DNA of 5,334 nt, taken from positions 1-5,334 of the forward strand of contig CABIYQ010000035.1 of assembly GCA_902362965.1 (NCBI GenBank), written 5' to 3'. A program made the translations under genes and the position numbers. This DNA is from Oscillospiraceae bacterium (GTDB lineage Bacteria > Bacillota > Clostridia > Oscillospirales > Ruminococcaceae). Below the pieces are notes generated by a model. It worked only from the letters and a program-made list of their open reading frames with translations, did not search any database and had not been told where the DNA came from. Positions 3,001 through 5,334 of this stretch are shown here, piece after piece (position 1 is the first letter of the stretch; each line of letters opens with the position of its first letter).

Positions 3001-5334
3001 CACTGAAAATATCTCATACAACCAACTGCTGAACAGCGATCTTTATGAATATATCGACCATACTGACAGAACCGTTGAACAAGCTAAAAAATCTATGAAG
3101 TCTGACATGAAAATTGAAAACTTCAAAATTACTGGTGATTTTATCATCGAAGGCGGCGCTAAATCGAAATTCAAGGCGAATTCCGAAGCTATCAGAACGC
3201 TGAAAATGATTGAAAAGGAAAATCGACCTGCAACACCGGAAGAACAAGTAATACTTTCCAGATACGTTGGCTGGGGCGGATTGTCCGCCGCTTTTGATTC
3301 AAAAAATGAACAATGGTCTGCGGAATATTCAGAGCTCAAAAATCTCCTTACTGACGAAGAATACAATGCCGCACGTGCTTCAGTTCTTGATTCCTTTTAT
3401 ACTCCCCCGTTCATTATTGAATCAATATATTCGGCTCTTGAAAATATGGGTTTTCACGGTGGTTCTGTTCTCGATCCTTCTACAGGCACAGGAAATTTCC
3501 TCGGTAAAATGCCGGGATCAATGTCAGACAACTCACGTATTTACGCAGTTGAAAAGGACAGCGTTTCTGGCCGCATTGCAAAGCTTCTTTATCCTGATGC
3601 TGACATTCAGATCACCGGCTTTGAAAAGCGTGACTTCTCAGACAATTTCTTTGACGTCGCTGTAGGCAACATTCCTTTCGGAGGTTTTAAAATTTCAGAC
3701 CGCAGATATGACAAATACAATTTTGCGGTCCATGACTATTTTATTGCAAAAACTCTGGACAAGGTACGTCCGGAAGGCGTAATCGCTTTTATCACTTCTT
3801 CCGGTACTCTTGACAAGGCTAATCCGTCGGTAAGAAAATACATTTCTCAGCGTGCGGAGCTACTGGGCGCTGTCAGACTGCCAAATAATGCTTTCAAATC
3901 CTATGCGGGAACGGAAGTCACCTCCGACATTATTTTTCTCCGGAAACGTGAAAAAATGATAGATATTGCGCCCGATTGGGTGTATACCTCAAAAAATCCA
4001 GACGGTCTTGTACTCAACAATTACTTCATTGAAAATCCGGAAATGATTTTAGGAAAAGTTGTGGAGGGAAACAAGCTTTACGGCAAAGGTACTATGGTTG
4101 TTCCTTTTGAAAATTCCGATCTTAAAGTTATTTTAAATGAAGCGGTAAAGAAAATAAAAGGAAATTATACCGCTGAAAAGTCTGTTATTGCAAAACCCTC
4201 CGGAAAGAAAAAGGATAAATTTAAACCTGAAATTCTTCCTGCCGATCCGACGGTCAAAAATTTCTCATACGCTGAAATTGACGGTAAAATATTTTACCGT
4301 GAGAATTCTATTATGACTGAAATCCCGTTTACCGGAAAGAGATACGAGCGTGTAAGCGGAATAGCCGCTATTTCAAAATGCGTCCGTGAACTGCTTAATA
4401 TGCAGCTTGAGGGTTACTCGGACGAAGCTATTATTTCAAAGCGTACAGAACTGAATCAGCTTTATGATGATTTCACAAAGAAAAACGGATTATTAAATGA
4501 TAAAACCAACAGAGACATTTTCCGTGAGGACGTTTCACTTCCCCTTGTTCTTTCACTGGAAAAGGTCAAGGACGGCAAGCTTATCGGTAAAGCGGATATT
4601 TTTACAAAACGTACATTACAGCCTCCTGTAAGGATAACGCACGCTGATACCGCCGCAGACGCTCTTGCCGTTTCCATTTCTGAAAAAGCAGGCGTCGACC
4701 TTGATTTCATGTCCGAACTTATGGACGGAAAAGAAAAAAGTGAAATAATTTCAGATCTTAAAGGCGTTATTTTCTTAAATCCTGAAACGTCTGCATGGGA
4801 AACCGCAGACGCATATCTTTCCGGAAACATCAGAAACAAACTTGCCGTTGCTAAGAGTGCAGCTGAAGCAAATCCTGATTTTACTGAAAATGTTTCCGCC
4901 CTTGAAGCCGCCATGCCAGACCGTATCGAAGCAGGAGATATTACGGCTAAGCTCGGTTCTCCCTGGATAGACGATAAGTACATTCAGGAATTTATGTATG
5001 AGCTTTTTGAAACCCCGAAGTTCTCCCGTAATCTGGGAATAGACAATAATTACATAGGAATTCAGCATAACCCTGCAACTGCTAAATGGAATGTTATGAA
5101 TAAGTCTCTTGATAAGGATAATATCAAGTCTAATACTGCATACGGTACGTCCCGAAAATCCGGATACAGCATTTTTGAGGACAGTCTTAACATGATCGAT
5201 ACTACCGTTTACGATCCTGTTTACAATCCTGAAAAGGATAAAACAGAATACGTGATAAATCATGATGAAACTCTCCTTGCACGTCAGAAACAGGAGCTTA
5301 TTGAAAACGCTTTCCGTGAATGGATATTCAAAGA
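62..5334 (+). CDS. Large polyvalent ArdC-like / N6-DNA-methylase / (SNF2 helicase) protein, 3' truncated by window
   Basis: One uninterrupted frame of 1,757 codons plus two bases, with no stop before the window ends. I recognise the huge protein carried by Clostridial integrative/conjugative elements, usually annotated as SNF2 helicase or DNA methylase. Residues 20-215 resemble the ArdC-like N-terminal domain (FDDQIMINLQNP at 41-52, RYLFDI at 84-89, W102/W104). Residues 220-443 are an S/G/R/E/N/D-rich linker. Conserved modules follow at 444-510, 535-626, 650-716, 730-845 and 937-1000. The methyltransferase domain carries YVGWGGL (1068-1074), FYTPP (1112-1116), motif I DPSTGTGNF (1138-1146) and motif IV NIPFG (1203-1207). 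Residues 1394-1757 match the family's post-methylase region up to REWIFK, after which relatives continue into a Walker-A ATPase not visible here. Full length is probably over 2,400 residues. Presumed cytoplasmic: no signal peptide or membrane segment is seen. Family identity is from memory of relatives; the mechanism is inferred. Confidence 0.93.
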   Translation, partial: MEFRRIREIKESVKSEKEKLSDTQYWLKFLQTSSYHYKHSFDDQIMINLQNPQFTACSDARSWRSLSREPQGHGVPTLHNGKIRYLFDITQTSTPEGTPLPWIWEINDSQLNIDYSESVSKHLTEKYNLDSETLEEQLYDITLMRTAKYSNDDKSDLYKVVAESAAYSLLYRCCPGEAQPSPKNLTGLSKYPIEEIGQAVTEISKSIFLEIESIVRNTRHNAIEEIRRNEHNETRENDRRSETRSEPQDRGISSGYGNLKGMDVRSGRGEFPVLSDLSEGSSYRSDIGSGKERISGDGSRIGKTIGGGKRDSGIHGSGIRHSTGRNERELLQDGIGVLETDSGGTSSGDPSREVRNNAQELSSQSESQGIYMAEKQRSTEQTSDSHQSSGTRNGRYNSGKTQGEQSGIQRSGESGRLPENSTASEQFSENSRGRNSDRTDIQIIGNTPYRYIPQKTYRKYDTDIAAKIADKLGESGIKFSGKIAGETTTITVSKADIERLEEIAHSFTAEKEKFAIGELSKSVTELSEHRKIKENPMDRAIRLINEYCEKEFGSPGNFSNMDHIELAYKPDEETGLAGIEAYADLETYRIVKEQDGRVVDEQLFNSLDHMNTVLKNLDFDKLIELSDNDKSEIKTTVFENTEKKSPDVSELSVGDVILYDGKRREVEQISENSISLKDLDAPDFGGILLGTSDVLAYNGWQQDMNEKGFEILSKAAPQITSKDHQYVPSQLSLFGEPVVYESDAEEKAIYAALMRGSGFQDGKFRIEEFCKESHSINELAKMLKDEYGTGGHSGNEFYAFANHNSKGIEIILNRKYDNEEGRKIYLSWKEVAERISELVSKGEYITKADIDDRIYHAKYILKYYDSNNEFDKPYIKKAKNTLKEYGILSENNESNKVIPESEITFTKPVNNSDLKNNIEESDAKNPEENNKPDVPQKITVGDRFRHKITGNISEVVSLTGAFPWITDECTVTRDSGVFSVTENISYNQLLNSDLYEYIDHTDRTVEQAKKSMKSDMKIENFKITGDFIIEGGAKSKFKANSEAIRTLKMIEKENRPATPEEQVILSRYVGWGGLSAAFDSKNEQWSAEYSELKNLLTDEEYNAARASVLDSFYTPPFIIESIYSALENMGFHGGSVLDPSTGTGNFLGKMPGSMSDNSRIYAVEKDSVSGRIAKLLYPDADIQITGFEKRDFSDNFFDVAVGNIPFGGFKISDRRYDKYNFAVHDYFIAKTLDKVRPEGVIAFITSSGTLDKANPSVRKYISQRAELLGAVRLPNNAFKSYAGTEVTSDIIFLRKREKMIDIAPDWVYTSKNPDGLVLNNYFIENPEMILGKVVEGNKLYGKGTMVVPFENSDLKVILNEAVKKIKGNYTAEKSVIAKPSGKKKDKFKPEILPADPTVKNFSYAEIDGKIFYRENSIMTEIPFTGKRYERVSGIAAISKCVRELLNMQLEGYSDEAIISKRTELNQLYDDFTKKNGLLNDKTNRDIFREDVSLPLVLSLEKVKDGKLIGKADIFTKRTLQPPVRITHADTAADALAVSISEKAGVDLDFMSELMDGKEKSEIISDLKGVIFLNPETSAWETADAYLSGNIRNKLAVAKSAAEANPDFTENVSALEAAMPDRIEAGDITAKLGSPWIDDKYIQEFMYELFETPKFSRNLGIDNNYIGIQHNPATAKWNVMNKSLDKDNIKSNTAYGTSRKSGYSIFEDSLNMIDTTVYDPVYNPEKDKTEYVINHDETLLARQKQELIENAFREWIFK
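119..706 (+). other. ArdC-like N-terminal domain of the large protein
   Basis: Residues 20-215 contain the sequence pattern at the front of ICE polyvalent proteins: YHYKHSFDDQIMINLQNP, a conserved W (63), RYLFDI (84-89), PLPWIWEI around 100-106, a helix VVAESAAYSLLYRCC (160-174) and a final helical segment ending near 215. ArdC-type domains bind single-stranded DNA and protect incoming plasmid DNA from restriction. I see no HExxH zinc-protease motif in this segment, so only the N-terminal binding part seems present. Assignment rests on pattern recall, not on a profile search. Confidence 0.7.
740..745 (+). promoter_or_regulatory. Internal Shine-Dalgarno AGGAGG for the nested gene
   Basis: A canonical AGGAGG lies inside the coding sequence of the large gene, 10 bases before the ATG at 756. 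In the large frame these bases encode part of the EEIRRN segment. This strong site decides the nested start: the earlier in-frame ATG at 723 has only a weak AAGG upstream. It implies independent initiation on the shared mRNA. Confidence 0.75.
756..1391 (+). CDS. Nested TnpV-like protein, wholly inside the large gene in the +1 frame
   Basis: A 211-residue frame from ATG 756 to TAA 1389-1391 lies entirely within the large gene, shifted by one base. The protein is rich in K, E, I, Y and L and looks helical and soluble, unlike the low-complexity sequence the same DNA gives in the large frame. The C-terminal half resembles TnpV, a small transposon-associated family of unknown function: GKYVTMRRNYL (121-131) corresponds to GKYGRMRKRYL, LNKHLTAINLQAHEM (148-162) to the LN.HL..I..QA.EM helix, and the last residues ELIYK (207-211) to the family's terminal ELIYx. 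TnpV proteins are, as I recall, about 110-130 residues, so this one carries an extra N-terminal part; GEYLPD (19-24) may match the Y.(I/L)P(D/N)L start of the family. A strong AGGAGG sits 10 bases before the start. Co-expression with the large gene is expected. Role unknown: neither a transposase motif nor a zinc ribbon is visible. Confidence 0.8.
   Translation: MKQEKMIDGVRHVLNPKTGEYLPDTEILKGWTYVLDEENFRYYPIYLREVPIDQISDQERKEFLEMVAESERQSAEEKEILGFTEAEFDIVPEEMRENYYKTALGYWKPIPEELLQEIPHGKYVTMRRNYLLNQNPKEFIWLKNSDQLNKHLTAINLQAHEMEDIIVEKLKENSPEYKEAENQGDYLKTVQLQNSFLKTAEEEILTELIYK
1391..1591 (+). other. Conserved alpha/beta module of the large protein after the linker
   Basis: Residues 444-510 run NTPYRYIPQKTYRKYDTD, then a helix, GIKFSGKI, and TTITVSKADIERLEEI. 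This short module recurs in polyvalent proteins of conjugative elements as I remember them, in the form NTPYR.I..K.Y.K.DTD...FSG......T.TVS..D. Its function is unknown. It begins at the codon that overlaps the nested gene's stop. Confidence 0.55.
1496..1519. repeat. Stem-loop with 8-bp GC-rich arms
   Basis: TTCTCCGG (1496-1503) and CCGGAGAA (1512-1519) are exact inverted repeats around an 8-base loop, 105 bases after the nested stop. There is no following T-run, so it is not a usual terminator. An 8-bp pairing of this kind is roughly what chance allows in 5 kb. Confidence 0.3.
1599..1617. repeat. 19-base palindrome with 9-bp arms
   Basis: AATTCGCCA (1599-1607) and TGGCGAATT (1609-1617) are perfect inverted repeats about a single central base (1608). 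It lies in coding sequence (KFAIGE) with no adjacent promoter. It could be an operator-like site, a hairpin or chance. Confidence 0.4.
1664..1939 (+). other. Second conserved module (LPD-like) of the large protein
   Basis: Residues 535-626 contain MDRAIRLINEYCEKEFGS, HIELAYKPDEETG, an alternating strand segment (IEAYADLETYRIV) and SLDHMNTVLKNLDFDKLIELS. This resembles one of the 'large polyvalent protein-associated' small domains that sit between catalytic modules in such proteins. I cannot say which numbered family. No catalytic residues are evident. Confidence 0.5.
2009..2209 (+). other. Small beta module 1 of the large protein
   Basis: Residues 650-716 begin ELSVGDVILYDGKRREVEQI and continue as short strands ending near FEILSKA. 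The VGD-x(2)-Y-DGK pattern suggests an SH3/KOW-like beta barrel. A second, related-looking copy lies at residues 937-1000. Confidence 0.45.
2249..2263 (+). other. QLSLF pentapeptide, candidate sliding-clamp-binding motif
   Basis: Residues 730-734 of the large protein are QLSLF, an exact match to the bacterial beta-clamp (DnaN) binding consensus QL(S/D)LF. It sits between the beta module and the next folded segment, after a polar stretch (ITSKDHQYVPS) and before GEPVVYESDAEE, so it is probably exposed, as such motifs need to be. Clamp binding here is inferred. Confidence 0.5.
2264..2596 (+). other. Conserved pre-methylase segment of the large protein
   Basis: Residues 735-845 include an acidic helix (DAEEKAIYAALMRG), a helix FCKESHSINELAKMLKDEYG, then GTGGHSGNEFYAF and YLSWKEVAERISELVSKGEYI. 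Relatives carry the same pattern (helix, K..YG.GG, a strand pair, then SWE..A.RI..L...G.(Y/F)) ahead of their methylase domain. Function unknown; a polar linker rich in N/E/K follows (846-936). Confidence 0.5.
2870..3061 (+). other. Small beta module 2 of the large protein
   Basis: Residues 937-1000 begin KITVGDRFRHKITGNISEVV and end in YNQLLNSDLYEYI. As in the earlier module (650-716), the segment opens with a VGD turn and alternates short strands, suggesting a repeated accessory barrel just before the methylase. Confidence 0.45.
3149..3955 (+). other. N6-adenine DNA methyltransferase domain of the large protein
   Basis: Residues about 1030-1298. The AdoMet-binding motif I is DPSTGTGNF (1138-1146), preceded by FYTPP (1112-1116), the usual 'motif X' region of gamma-type adenine methylases. 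Motif IV is NIPFG (1203-1207), where the classical (D/N)PP(Y/F) has its first proline replaced by isoleucine. The domain continues with YDKYNFAVHDYF, GVIAFITSSGTLDK and AGTEVTSDIIFLRKRE (1282-1297). Expected reaction: transfer of a methyl group from AdoMet to adenine N6, probably to protect element DNA. Activity is inferred, since N-x-P-F is kept but the motif is non-canonical. Confidence 0.85.
4241..5334 (+). other. Post-methylase region leading into the helicase (truncated)
   Basis: Residues 1394-1757 follow the family pattern: ADPTVKNFSYAEIDGKIFYREN, a helical CVRELLNMQLEGY..., LYDDFTKKNGLLN, DIFTKRT, AVSISEKAGVDLDFMSEL, GVIFLNPE, ADAYLSGNIRNKLA, LEAAMPDRIEAGDI, a PWIDDKYIQEFMYEL segment, YGTSRKSGYSIFEDSLN and LIENAFREWIFK. 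In relatives the sequence then reaches the Q-motif and Walker A of an SNF2-type ATPase, which lies outside this window. The region has no recognised catalytic motif of its own. Confidence 0.75.
4281..4300. repeat. Perfect 20-base palindrome inside the large gene
   Basis: ACGGTAAAAT (4281-4290) is followed directly by its exact reverse complement (4291-4300), with no spacer. The bases encode part of DGKIFYRE, a conserved protein stretch, so the symmetry may be incidental. Flanking bases do not extend it. Confidence 0.45.

Noticed and set aside
3014..3366. Antisense frames opposite the start of the methylase domain (3014-3247 and 3043-3366)
   Set aside because: They mirror strongly conserved methylase sequence and have no start context of their own.
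3490..3501. 12-base palindrome AGGAAATTTCCT
   Set aside because: About one such 12-mer is expected by chance in a window of this length, and it encodes the conserved TGNF motif.
3267..3665. Forward 132-codon frame with a TTG start inside the methylase domain
   Set aside because: TTG start without a ribosome site; the methylase motifs are in the other frame. Unlike the 756-1391 frame, the product resembles nothing known.
4462..5263. Long antisense open frames (4462-4983 and 4775-5263) opposite the post-methylase region
   Set aside because: Serine/alanine- or isoleucine-rich shadow translations of a conserved forward region; no initiation signals or family match.

Overview
This 5,334-base window looks like part of an integrative/conjugative element of a Gram-positive gut Firmicute, most likely a Ruminococcus or other Oscillospiraceae/Clostridia. 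The DNA is AT-rich, Shine-Dalgarno sites are purine-rich, and nearly everything belongs to the very large 'polyvalent' ArdC-like/N6-DNA-methylase/SNF2-helicase protein typical of Clostridial conjugative elements. The genus is a guess from codon style and recognised protein family; no host gene or element end is visible.

Layout. Bases 1-48 are the last 15 codons and stop of an upstream gene. After a 13-base gap, one reading frame opens at 62 (SD GAAAGG at 47-52) and runs without a stop to the last base (1,757 codons, 3' end outside the window). Its modules in order are: an ArdC-like N-terminal domain (residues about 20-215), a low-complexity linker (about 220-443), a small alpha/beta module (444-510), a second conserved module (535-626), a small beta module (650-716), a conserved segment introduced by a QLSLF motif (730-845), a second beta module (937-1000), an N6-adenine methyltransferase domain (about 1030-1300, with DPSTGTGNF and NIPFG motifs) and the post-methylase region of the family (1394-1757). 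In relatives the SNF2 ATPase follows directly, so the window stops just short of it.

The most striking feature is a complete second gene inside the big one. At 756-1391, in the +1 frame relative to the large gene and with its own AGGAGG Shine-Dalgarno (740-745), lies a 211-residue protein whose C-terminal half resembles the transposon-associated TnpV family (GKY..MRR.YL, LN.HL..I..QA.EM, terminal ELIYK). It occupies almost exactly the low-complexity linker of the large protein, whose conserved sequence resumes at the codon overlapping the nested stop. About 0.63 kb therefore appears to be dual-coding.

Working model (inference): the large protein enters or acts with the element, protecting it by ArdC-type antirestriction and adenine methylation and remodelling DNA through the downstream helicase. 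The QLSLF pentapeptide could dock it on the replication sliding clamp. The nested TnpV-like protein, of unknown function, would be co-expressed from the same mRNA by internal initiation. There is no intergenic stretch over 300 bases, and I see no tRNA, rRNA, CRISPR array, insertion sequence or att site.
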